Under the pieces are notes generated by a model. It had not been told where the DNA came from and made no database searches. It worked only from the letters and a program-made list of their open reading frames with translations. Shown here in pieces: positions 53,001-59,711 of a stretch of DNA of 64,000 nt (position 1 is the stretch's first letter; each line of letters opens with the position of its first letter). The DNA comes from SIG424 sp045546695 (GTDB taxonomy: Bacteria; Bacillota; Clostridia; UBA1212; UBA1255): positions 36,353-100,352 of the forward strand of contig JAZQDE010000013.1 of assembly GCA_045546695.1 (NCBI GenBank). Reading direction: 5' to 3'. Position numbers and translations under genes: made by a program.

Positions 53001-54780
53001 CATTCCAGTCTTTGGATAATGTCCACGTTGCCGAGTCTACAGTAGATTTAGAAATTGTGTCTGCAATTTCTATTGCTTTTTCTCCAGAAATTGTTGTAGA
53101 TACTGTCTCAGATTTCTGTTGTTCCAGACCGGAAACGCTCTGAATTGTCCAGATTGCATCAGACAACGGTACGTTTTCAATCGTTCCAATCTCATAGGTG
53201 AAATAAAACACACCATTATCGCTATCTTCGATAATAATCGGGTCCTCTAATGAACTAACTGCTTTTGTCAAATTACGCTTACTTGTCCAATAGGCATTCA
53301 ATGTCAAATCATCTGTCGTTCCAGCAGAAATCTCAGTTATTTCTGTTCCGTCATCCAGATACCATCCTAAGAAAATATAGTTGTTGATTTCGGGATTCGG
53401 CAGATCCTTTAGACCCTTACTTACAGTATAATGAAGATACTTTTCATCCGTAATTGAACCTAACGGAGTTTGATACAGCTTATATGTAACATCATACACA
53501 ATTTCATTCCAATGGGCATACAGTATCTTATTTCCAACAGAACCCTTGGGGATTTCTGTTATACGATTTCCACCAACTGCCTGTGGAGCATCATACCATC
53601 CAAGGAACTCATATCCCTTCGGAGCGGTCAGATTAACTAATACGATAGTATCTTGATCGGTATAGTATGATTTTGGATTGGAGTTATCAATCTCCTGTTG
53701 CGCTAAATAAGTATCGGAACCAACTACAGAATAAGAAATTGAATATCCTTCAATGGGGTCTATCTTCTCCTGTGCGACAAACACCTCGTTACATACACTA
53801 CAATGAGAACCCTCTGTCAAGCCGGATGTAGTATAAGTAGGTGCAACCGCAGGGTCAATTACTACAGTATGTTCTGTTTTAGCAATTACAGTTGAGGCTT
53901 GTGTAATTTCTAATGTGCCAGCTTCATTACTAAAGTACTTTTCGCACTTTTCACAGTACCAGTATGCATAATTTCCCTCCTTAGTACAGGTCGCAGCCTT
54001 AGCTATCGTTTCCTGCATTTCATGAACACACTTAGGTGAAACTGGCTCAAGTGTAACATTGAAGCCCTCCGGATCTGTTGTACAGCCGTCGGAGATGTAT
54101 TTTGCAATCAAAACAAGGTCTTTAGGATCAAGTTTTCCGTCGTCGTTAACATCCGCCGCGCTCACATTAATAGTAACATTAAATCCATCCGGGTCAGTAG
54201 TGCAGTTATCAGAAATGTATTTTGCCAAGGCGATCAAATCTCTGGGATCAATAATCTTGTTCTCGTCCGTATCACCAGGAAGATAATTAATTACTAGAAC
54301 TCTGCCACCTACATAGCTCGCAGAAACAGTATTATCATCTGCATCAGTCAGCGCGTTACCAGTCACGCTAATTGGCAAGATTGTAGATTCTTCTGCATTC
54401 TCATCAACTTCAAAAGTTAGTTTTAGAAGCGTTCCATCTTTTATTTCTCGCAAATGTGTACCATACCAAATGAAGTTTGTACCGGAACTCACATAACGAC
54501 TAGGCTCCTGATAAGAAAGTCCGTTAAAAACATCTCCACTTTCAGCATCGATAAGTTCAAGTCCTTCTGCCCAGGTAATTGTTAGTGTTGCACCGTAAAT
54601 GCCCGGATTTCCAGAAATCTCAACATTTACCTCGACTGTAGATCCAGAGGCAGTCCAAACATTTTCAACTGAAATAATCGGTTGATCTGTAGGTGCTGCG
54701 TAAACTTCCAGAATAGTCGAAGGAATTAACGAAACAATCATAGCTACAATCAGTAGAATAGATATGAACCGTTTTTTCAT
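50032..54780 (-). CDS. Large surface protein with cohesin, dockerin, InlB-type repeats and LRR
   Basis: 1582 residues from ATG 54780 (GGAGAG upstream; a longer frame starts without a ribosome site). Signal peptide (1-32); cohesin-like domain about 40-160; dockerin about 165-240 with two Ca-loops (DTDENKIIDPRDLIALAKYI, DVNDDGKLDPKDLVLIAKYI); one CxxC unit; InlB-like repeats about 330-495; a Ser/Thr-rich region about 500-860 ending in CYRLVIAGTVHVFAVVGYD; BspA-type LRR about 930-1030; more InlB-like repeats about 1195-1340 (FTGWYTSLSGGTQI); and an aromatic C-terminal domain. No membrane anchor, so probably held through its dockerin. It has both binding partners, as adaptor scaffoldins do. AT-rich. 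Confidence 0.82.
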   Translation of the reverse strand: MKKRFISILLIVAMIVSLIPSTILEVYAAPTDQPIISVENVWTASGSTVEVNVEISGNPGIYGATLTITWAEGLELIDAESGDVFNGLSYQEPSRYVSSGTNFIWYGTHLREIKDGTLLKLTFEVDENAEESTILPISVTGNALTDADDNTVSASYVGGRVLVINYLPGDTDENKIIDPRDLIALAKYISDNCTTDPDGFNVTINVSAADVNDDGKLDPKDLVLIAKYISDGCTTDPEGFNVTLEPVSPKCVHEMQETIAKAATCTKEGNYAYWYCEKCEKYFSNEAGTLEITQASTVIAKTEHTVVIDPAVAPTYTTSGLTEGSHCSVCNEVFVAQEKIDPIEGYSISYSVVGSDTYLAQQEIDNSNPKSYYTDQDTIVLVNLTAPKGYEFLGWYDAPQAVGGNRITEIPKGSVGNKILYAHWNEIVYDVTYKLYQTPLGSITDEKYLHYTVSKGLKDLPNPEINNYIFLGWYLDDGTEITEISAGTTDDLTLNAYWTSKRNLTKAVSSLEDPIIIEDSDNGVFYFTYEIGTIENVPLSDAIWTIQSVSGLEQQKSETVSTTISGEKAIEIADTISKSTVDSATWTLSKDWNDVTSVNEEWAKEQGLTVEEANELTKTESGTISITTENGGCRTTTTTDGTTTVEYDSKNYIHGNSAEFDAKINASYSNSKSLASKVTGTFEVGAEISGGYEQHKETNEHTGTDTTTVESTVKANNTSWNNSETSSETKSASQSESVSKALSEIISNTKGYGNSYSSGGENSESQEFSSTDSKSVSSSSSLTYFSSETKTTTTTYSTNGKSEGCYRLVIAGTVHVFAVVGYDVATQSYFTYTFNVLDDKTYEFLDYSPTLSFDDYENGALPFEIPYFVHEYVTSKTVVTESLAYITDSTTGTATVTDFGENIGEKDAPNWVYPSLDVVIPSYIASGGNAYKVTGITANAFAGKPIRSIVLSNYITDIPANAFKDCTALEQVSGRFTTIGDNAFSGCSSLEGFTISPRTTTIGENAFVDVSTLKMNALNAEFVPTNAAEITQNVIQNAIKSGAKNVIIDISKIARDTVLTLDVPAIESFELIGDKKVTYKDIKITSLADTTKLRNLTIADCTRVPLEIKKGNLILDTVNITAPGFVLLLAKDAATISLLRDSKLTAQDGNAIVAKNPMIDSLKDENVWGSLRVSGNFYYCGSKPDSTYMTMTNGNLIPLTEDEFSSYIQGSFKITFNPNGGDVSTTSMTVIYNSTYGNLPTPTKTGYTFTGWYTSLSGGTQITSSSKVTITSAQTLYAQWRVNTYTLTYNANGGNVSTPSKNVNYGDSYGTLPEPTRDYHNFIGWYTASTGGTEVSSSTIMADGNTTIYAQWSLKPLSDWVLASNIPSGAQIIENKWTYTRTQTTESTNPSLSGWTQTGSYWNQIGSGSTNYASFPSGYDTNNTYYKNFAKSSYEAYDDGTTKRVVTNNWAGYIYWHWMYDTSAAGTATRAIYNKYGYGPDNGFLYKYFYAFTSTKGDYASDMYYCNSQGIRNYIVSDQKTSNAECGGATRWFRFDYYTSSYIDYEKVYQYQNVTTGIESSTQVSEGGEISNVQHYIKYREK

Positions 54781-54826
54781 ATAAAGCTCTCCTTTCTTTA
54801 TTTTCAAGGGATACTGTAATTTGTTA

Positions 54827-57388
54827 TTACTCAGTAATGGTAATTGTACCGGCAATGTACTCAAGCGTTACTTGATTGTCTTCTTGATCAAAAATATCTG
54901 TTCCTCCGAATTTGATGACATATGTTCCAACCGGTGCATCCTCGGCAATAGTTGCACAAATTAGCATAGCCTCGCCATCCTTCACCGCACGCAAACTCGA
55001 TCCATACCAGATCAGGTTACATCCATCCTTATATTTTGCCGGTTCCTGAAGGCTCAGACCTCTGAAAACATTGTCTGCGCCAGCATCAACCCAATCAATT
55101 AGAATCACGGAATCATCGTATTCCATCGTAAAGGTCATGCCCAGAAGACCTGGGTTGTTTGTGATGGTTACTGGAATTTCAATCTCATCTCCAGCTTTAG
55201 CAGAGACATTTCCAACTGTCAGCGTTGGCATGTTATTCAACTCATACTGGGCTGTAACGGTTAAGTTCTCAGTCACATTGCTAAAAGTCTTATCCCAACC
55301 TGTAAATCTATATCCTTCTCTGGTTGGATTTGTAGGAGCTGTAGCACTCTTGCCGCTTTCAACGGTCTCTTTCTTTAATTCACTTCCATCGTGGTCTACA
55401 AATATTACAGTATATGTTGTGGGTGCAGGATCTGTAGTAGTGACACCAACATATCCAAGGTCTACAGGGGCACTTCCGTCGTCATACTCTACCCAAAGGT
55501 GGAGGTTTTCATCAATCCACACAGATTTAATACCACGACCTGCTTCGCCCTTTTCACCGGCTACACCGTTTTCACCTGTGTCACCTTTTTCACCCGTGTC
55601 ACCTTTTTCACCTGTATCGCCTTTGTCACCCTTGTCGCCTTTATCTCCTTTGTCGCCTTTATCTCCTTTGTCGCCTTTTTCACCCTTTTCTCCAACGAGA
55701 GAAGCAAGCCATTCAGCTTCAGAGCCTTTATATCCATTGTCAACAGCTATTTCGTATGCTGACTTACCATTTGTACCATTCACACCATTTTCGCCGTCTG
55801 CACCAACAAGAGAAGCGAGCCAGCTCTGAACATCTCCCTCGTAGCCGTTTTCAACAGCAAGTTCATATGCTGACTTACCATCTTCGCCATCTTCACCCTT
55901 GGCTGCAGCGTCGCCGTCTTTACCAACAAGAGAAGCAAGCCACTCTGTAATAGTACCTTCGAATCCATTCTCACATGCAAGATCGTATGCCGACTTACCA
56001 TCAGCACCATCTTTACCGTTAGCGCCGTCATTACCATTTATACCATCTTCGCCTACGAGTGAATCAAGCCATTCTGAAAGGCTACCTTCAAATCCATTTT
56101 CACAAGCGAGTTCATACGCTGATTTACCATCTTTACCGGATGTGCCGTTCTGGCCGGCAAGTGATGCAATCCACTCTGCTTCAGAACCAATATAACCAAG
56201 TTCTACCGCTAATTCATAAGCAGACTGTCCGTTTTTACCATCGGCACCATCTTTACCATCTTTACCGTCAGTACCATTTATACCGTCTTTACCTGCTGCG
56301 CCAACGAGAGATGCAAGCCATGTCTGGACATCTCCCTGGTAACCGTTTTCAACTGCGAGTTCGTATGCTGATTTACCATCATCACCTTTTGCTGCAGTTG
56401 AGCCATCTTTTCCTACAAGAGAAGCGAGCCATTCAGTCTCAGTGCCTATGTAGCCATTCTTTACAGCAAGTTCATAGGCAGACATACCTGCCGCACCGGT
56501 TGCACCTGTTGCGCCTGTTGCGCCTGTATCTCCTTTGTCACCCTTGTCGCCTTTTGCGCCTGCTTCACCAACGAGAGAAGCAAGCCATTCTGTAACAGTG
56601 CCTCTGTAACCATTTTCTACAGCAAGTGCATATGCGGATTTGCCATTTGCACCATCTTCGCCATCTGCTCCATCTTTACCATTCGCGCCGTCCTTACCAG
56701 CCGCTCCAACAAGTGAAGCAAGCCACTCTGTAAGTGATCCTCCAAAGCCGGCATCGCAAGCAAGCTCATATGCTGATTTGCCATCTGCGCCATCGGCACC
56801 ATCTTTACCGTCAGCACCATTTATACCATTTAATCCATCTTTACCAATTAAAGAATCAAGCCATTGTGAAAGAGATCCTTCGAAACCATTTTCACAGGCA
56901 AGTTCATAGGCAGATTTGCCATTCTGACCATCAAGACCGTTCAAGCCGTCAGCGCCATCTTTACCATCAGCACCATCTTTACCATCAGCACCATCTTTAC
57001 CATCCTTGCCATCGTCGCCATCATCGCCATCTTTACCGATTAATGAATCAAGCCACTGATCAAGAGATCCAGTATAACCTTTTTCAACAGCAAGCTCATA
57101 TGCAGATTTTCCATTTATGCCATCCTTGCCGTTAGCACCATTGGCTCCTGCCTGTCCTGTTGCACCAACTTCACCTACAAGAGATGCCAACCATTCTTCA
57201 ACTGTGCCGGTATAACCGTTTTCAACAGCGAGCTCGTAAGCAGATTTTCCGTTCGCTCCATCTACGCCATCCTTGCCGGCAGTCCCTTGCTCGCCGGGAA
57301 GACCTTGTTTGGCGCATCCGGCAAACATCGAAAGTATTAATAACATTGATAAAACTAATGCTATTACATTTAAAAAGTTCTTTTTCAT
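54827..57388 (-). CDS. Collagen-like lipoprotein with twelve SAYELAVENGY units, InlB-type repeat and cohesin domain
   Basis: 853 residues. Signal peptide with lipobox MFAGCAKQG; from residue 23 to about 640 blocks of Gly-x-y triplets (GKDGADGKDG; KGDKGDKGDKG) alternate with twelve copies of a roughly 27-residue unit of the form GKSAYELAVENGYxGxxxEWLASLVG; then RGIKSVWIDENLHLWVEYDDG, an InlB-like repeat (REGYRFTGWDKTF) and a cohesin-like domain about 720-853 (NPGLLGMTFTMEYDDSVILI, DGCNLIWYGSSLRAVKDGEAM). A lipid-anchored collagen-like stalk presenting a cohesin at its tip. GGAGG before ATG 57388. First gene downstream of the inverted-repeat element. Confidence 0.88.
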   Translation of the reverse strand: MKKNFLNVIALVLSMLLILSMFAGCAKQGLPGEQGTAGKDGVDGANGKSAYELAVENGYTGTVEEWLASLVGEVGATGQAGANGANGKDGINGKSAYELAVEKGYTGSLDQWLDSLIGKDGDDGDDGKDGKDGADGKDGADGKDGADGLNGLDGQNGKSAYELACENGFEGSLSQWLDSLIGKDGLNGINGADGKDGADGADGKSAYELACDAGFGGSLTEWLASLVGAAGKDGANGKDGADGEDGANGKSAYALAVENGYRGTVTEWLASLVGEAGAKGDKGDKGDTGATGATGATGAAGMSAYELAVKNGYIGTETEWLASLVGKDGSTAAKGDDGKSAYELAVENGYQGDVQTWLASLVGAAGKDGINGTDGKDGKDGADGKNGQSAYELAVELGYIGSEAEWIASLAGQNGTSGKDGKSAYELACENGFEGSLSEWLDSLVGEDGINGNDGANGKDGADGKSAYDLACENGFEGTITEWLASLVGKDGDAAAKGEDGEDGKSAYELAVENGYEGDVQSWLASLVGADGENGVNGTNGKSAYEIAVDNGYKGSEAEWLASLVGEKGEKGDKGDKGDKGDKGDKGDKGDTGEKGDTGEKGDTGENGVAGEKGEAGRGIKSVWIDENLHLWVEYDDGSAPVDLGYVGVTTTDPAPTTYTVIFVDHDGSELKKETVESGKSATAPTNPTREGYRFTGWDKTFSNVTENLTVTAQYELNNMPTLTVGNVSAKAGDEIEIPVTITNNPGLLGMTFTMEYDDSVILIDWVDAGADNVFRGLSLQEPAKYKDGCNLIWYGSSLRAVKDGEAMLICATIAEDAPVGTYVIKFGGTDIFDQEDNQVTLEYIAGTITITE

Positions 57389-57411
57389 ATCTGTACCTCC
57401 ACATTAGGGCT

Positions 57412-57706
57412 AAAACTACATAATTTTCATTATGTAGTTTTGAAAAAAATACGCACGTATATTAGAATAAAAAAATATTCACAAGTCTTTTTTTTATCAA
57501 AAATAGCGACTTTCCCAGTGAAAAGTATAGTAATTTTTTATCAAGATATTTAACGTCGGTTGTTTTTAGGGTACCGTGAAACATCACAACAAGCGACTCA
57601 TAATTATTGTGACAAAAAAATAACCACAGTGTTGCTTTTATATGAACAGATGTGATATACTGGCCTAAATATTGTTGTGACTAAAACTACATAATGAAAA
57701 TTATGT
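57412..57706. promoter_or_regulatory. Candidate invertible promoter element
   Basis: Perfect 24-bp inverted repeats at 57418-57441 and 57683-57706 enclose 241 bp. Each repeat is itself near-palindromic around a 4-nt centre: ACTACATAAT-TTTC-ATTATGTAGT in the left one, ACTACATAAT-GAAA-ATTATG in the right, so the centres show opposite orientation, as in sites of tyrosine invertases. The left repeat ends 30 nt before the 853-aa gene start; the right repeat ends 4 nt from the recombinase stop codon. Only promoter-like sequence and no gene lies between. Inversion would turn the internal promoter. Confidence 0.78.
57632..57661 (+). promoter_or_regulatory. Extended -10 promoter inside the invertible element, pointing right
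   Basis: TTGCTT (57632-57637), 18-bp spacer, TGA-TATACT (57653-57661), an extended -10. As drawn it points away from the surface genes, into the 3' end of the recombinase gene. After inversion the -10 would fall at about 57463-57468 pointing left, roughly 70 nt before the ATG at 57388. A weaker left-pointing match (TTGTGA, 17 bp, TATACG; 57484 to 57456) is present now. Confidence 0.55.
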
Positions 57707-57710
57707 TATT

Positions 57711-58550
57711 CTAAATTATAAGTCGCATTTTTTCCATTTTCTGTCTATGTTCTTCCCCTGTTGAGATTATATAAATTCGTGTTGTGTTAATGTTGGAGTG
57801 TCCAAGAATATCAGCAAGCTTTGCTATATCTTTTTCAACTGCATAAAATGTGCGTGCAAAAAGATGACGCAAATTGTGAGGAAATACCTTGTCTGGTAAC
57901 ACACCTGCGTCCTTGCAGAGTTTTTTCATTTCTGACCATACGTTGCTTCTGTTTAATGCTTTTCCTTTTTTTGTTACAAAAATCATTCCACTTCTTATTC
58001 CTCTTTTATATGCAAAGGCTAACAATTTTCTCCTCAAAGCAGATACAATAAAAATCCTCCGTGTTTTACCCTTACAGGAAACAACAGCTTCTCCTTTACA
58101 TACTGCCTCGACGGTAATATTTACAAGCTCACTTACCCGAATTCCGGTACCACAAATTGTCTGAATCAGCAAGGATAGACGCTCATTGCTTTTTTTCTCT
58201 GCCGCCCTTATCAATGCCAGGTATTCTGCCTTATTTAACTCTTTTTCCTCTGTACAAAATGTTCTTTTCTGGATTTTGAATTGTTTGACGCAACAATCAT
58301 TCCAACCCGCGAATCTAAAAAAGGCATTTATAGCTGCAATCATAGAGTTTGCGCTCGCAACAGCATATTTTTCACCAATGTATGACTTGTAATTAATTAC
58401 CATTTTCTTATCGACAGACCTGCCGTTAGCATATTCTGTAAAAAACCGTATGTCCCTCAGGTATTTATCGATTGTTGTCTTGCTTTTCTCATCTTCATGT
58501 AAAAAAAGCTCGAATTTACTCAACATTTTTTTTGTTATTATGTTTTTCAT
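57711..58550 (-). CDS. Tyrosine recombinase (XerC/D-like)
   Basis: 279 residues from ATG 58550 (GGGGTG upstream; 28 further codons are open without ribosome site). N-terminal SAM-like core-binding domain (KFELFLHEDEKSKTTIDKYLRD) and a C-terminal catalytic domain with Arg in CGTGIRVSELVN, Lys in CKGKTRR, His-x-x-Arg in PHNLRHLFA, His in LGHSNINTT and the nucleophile Tyr in TRIYII. All six catalytic positions are present. The size and lack of an arm-binding domain fit promoter-inverting recombinases of gut bacteria, but integration cannot be excluded. It sits immediately next to the right inverted repeat. Confidence 0.9.
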   Translation of the reverse strand: MKNIITKKMLSKFELFLHEDEKSKTTIDKYLRDIRFFTEYANGRSVDKKMVINYKSYIGEKYAVASANSMIAAINAFFRFAGWNDCCVKQFKIQKRTFCTEEKELNKAEYLALIRAAEKKSNERLSLLIQTICGTGIRVSELVNITVEAVCKGEAVVSCKGKTRRIFIVSALRRKLLAFAYKRGIRSGMIFVTKKGKALNRSNVWSEMKKLCKDAGVLPDKVFPHNLRHLFARTFYAVEKDIAKLADILGHSNINTTRIYIISTGEEHRQKMEKMRLII

Positions 58551-58630
58551 AATAAAAATCACCCCCCGTCTTTTAATAATATTATCGGAAGTGTGAACAT
58601 TAGTAAAATATTTTGCCTCTTCATAGGTCT

Positions 58631-58840
58631 TCAAGCAACTTCCATCTGCCTGCTTTTCATCCGTTGCCAGTTTATGAATCCGTATATGTCATTGGCAAAG
58701 AACGCTGCAAAGCAAGCTATGACAGAGATATATCCCGGCTCGCCTACGGCAGCAAGTACCCACAGCACAATCAACACGAGGTCGTTTGCCGCGTAAGCCA
58801 GTGCATAGTACGGACTGCGACGGAAAGTGGTATTGACCAC
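58631..58840 (-). pseudogene. C-terminal remnant of pnuC (nicotinamide mononucleotide/riboside transporter)
   Basis: About 69 codons: FRRSPYYALAYAANDLVLI, VLWVLAAVGEPGYISVIAC, NDIYGFINWQRMK. These are the last three membrane segments and terminal motif of PnuC; the N-terminal two-thirds are missing, replaced by the aquaporin promoter region. It begins with GTG without a ribosome site, so it is not expected to be made as a working transporter. Confidence 0.78.
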
Positions 58841-58862
58841 CCACCCTGAAAAAGGCTATAAT
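58833..58862 (+). promoter_or_regulatory. Predicted promoter of the aquaporin gene
   Basis: TTGACC (58833-58838), 18-bp spacer, TATAAT (58857-58862). The -35 overlaps the start of the pnuC remnant. Confidence 0.75.
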
Positions 58863-58895
58863 ATAACCAATAAATTTTGTTCAGGAGGTAGAATA

Positions 58896-59561
58896 ATGAA
58901 TCTTGTAAAAAAAGCAGTAGCTGAATTTATCGGCACACTCGTTTTAGTACTGGTTGCATGCGGCGTTGCAGCTGCCAGTGGCTGTATATTCCCTGAAGCA
59001 GGATACATTGCAACGGCGCTTGCATTTGGTCTCGTAATCGTTGCGATGGCATATTCAATCGGTAATGTTTCCGGATGCCACATCAACCCGGCTGTATCTA
59101 TCGCAATGCTTGTCAGCGGAAAAATGTCTGTCAAAGACTTCATCGCCTACATCGTGGCTCAGTTCGCAGGCGCACTCGCAGGCGCAGGAATCCTTGCATA
59201 TTTTATGGGATCCACAGAGGCTCTCGGACAGAATGGTCTTTATGAAGGCGACATCGTAAAGTCACTTATCATTGAAGTTGTTCTGACATTCATCTTTGTA
59301 CTCGCTATTCTGGGCGTTACATCAAAGGCTGAAAACTCAAACGTTGCAGGCCTTGTAATCGGTCTGTCACTCGTACTGGTTCATCTCATCGGAATTCCAT
59401 TTACCGGTACATCTGTAAACCCGGCAAGAAGCTTCGGCCCTGCCCTCCTCGTTGGCGGTGACGCACTTGCAGACGTATGGGTGTTTATCGTAGCACCACT
59501 CGTTGGCGGCGTACTCGCGGCACTTGTTTACAAATTCCTTGACAGCAAAAAAGCTGCGTAA
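58896..59561 (+). CDS. aqpZ: Aquaporin Z-like water channel (MIP family)
   Basis: 221 residues, six membrane segments. Two NPA boxes: SGCHINPAVS and TSVNPARSFGPALL. The residues after the second NPA (NPARSFGP) and the short loops fit water channels better than glycerol facilitators. CAGGAGG 8 nt before ATG 58896. Single gene with its own promoter and terminator. Confidence 0.93.
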   Translation: MNLVKKAVAEFIGTLVLVLVACGVAAASGCIFPEAGYIATALAFGLVIVAMAYSIGNVSGCHINPAVSIAMLVSGKMSVKDFIAYIVAQFAGALAGAGILAYFMGSTEALGQNGLYEGDIVKSLIIEVVLTFIFVLAILGVTSKAENSNVAGLVIGLSLVLVHLIGIPFTGTSVNPARSFGPALLVGGDALADVWVFIVAPLVGGVLAALVYKFLDSKKAA

Positions 59562-59580
59562 AATCATTTGTAAATCTCAG

Positions 59581-59608
59581 ACCCCGGAACACAGCTTCCG
59601 GGGTATTT
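59581..59608 (+). terminator. Terminator after the aquaporin gene
   Basis: 9-bp stem ACCCCGGAA / TTCCGGGGT (59581-59589, 59596-59604), 6-nt loop; weak T-run. Confidence 0.75.
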
Positions 59609-59711
59609 CTATGCCCTGCACGCCCACGCCGGAAAGAAAATATAGCGAAACGAGCCGGCACATAGTATAATACAACCAATAAAATGACAATTTATACATA
59701 GAGGGAACCAT

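Larger units (their letters stand above)
48804..58677. mobile_element. Candidate integrated element carrying the cohesin genes and recombinase
   Basis: A 25-bp perfect direct repeat (48804-48828 and 58653-58677) lies at both ends, inside the conserved pnuC C-terminal codons. Each copy is followed by a different but in-frame pnuC tail (RRQQTKI and SRQMEVA), as seen when an element enters the 3' end of a gene and restores its frame. A tyrosine recombinase gene lies 103 nt inside the right end. No other mobility genes are seen. The boundaries are inferred. Confidence 0.55.

Noticed and set aside
55071..55829. Long open frame antisense to the collagen-like gene
   Set aside because: It mirrors Gly-x-y codon repeats (Ser-Pro-Leu repeats) and has no ribosome site; a shadow.
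56059..56595. His/Leu-rich 178-codon frame over the collagen-like gene
   Set aside because: Low-complexity antisense product of the repeat DNA.
49047..57388. A cellulosome gene cluster
   Set aside because: Cohesins and dockerins are present, but no glycoside hydrolase here has a dockerin and no cellulose-binding module is visible.
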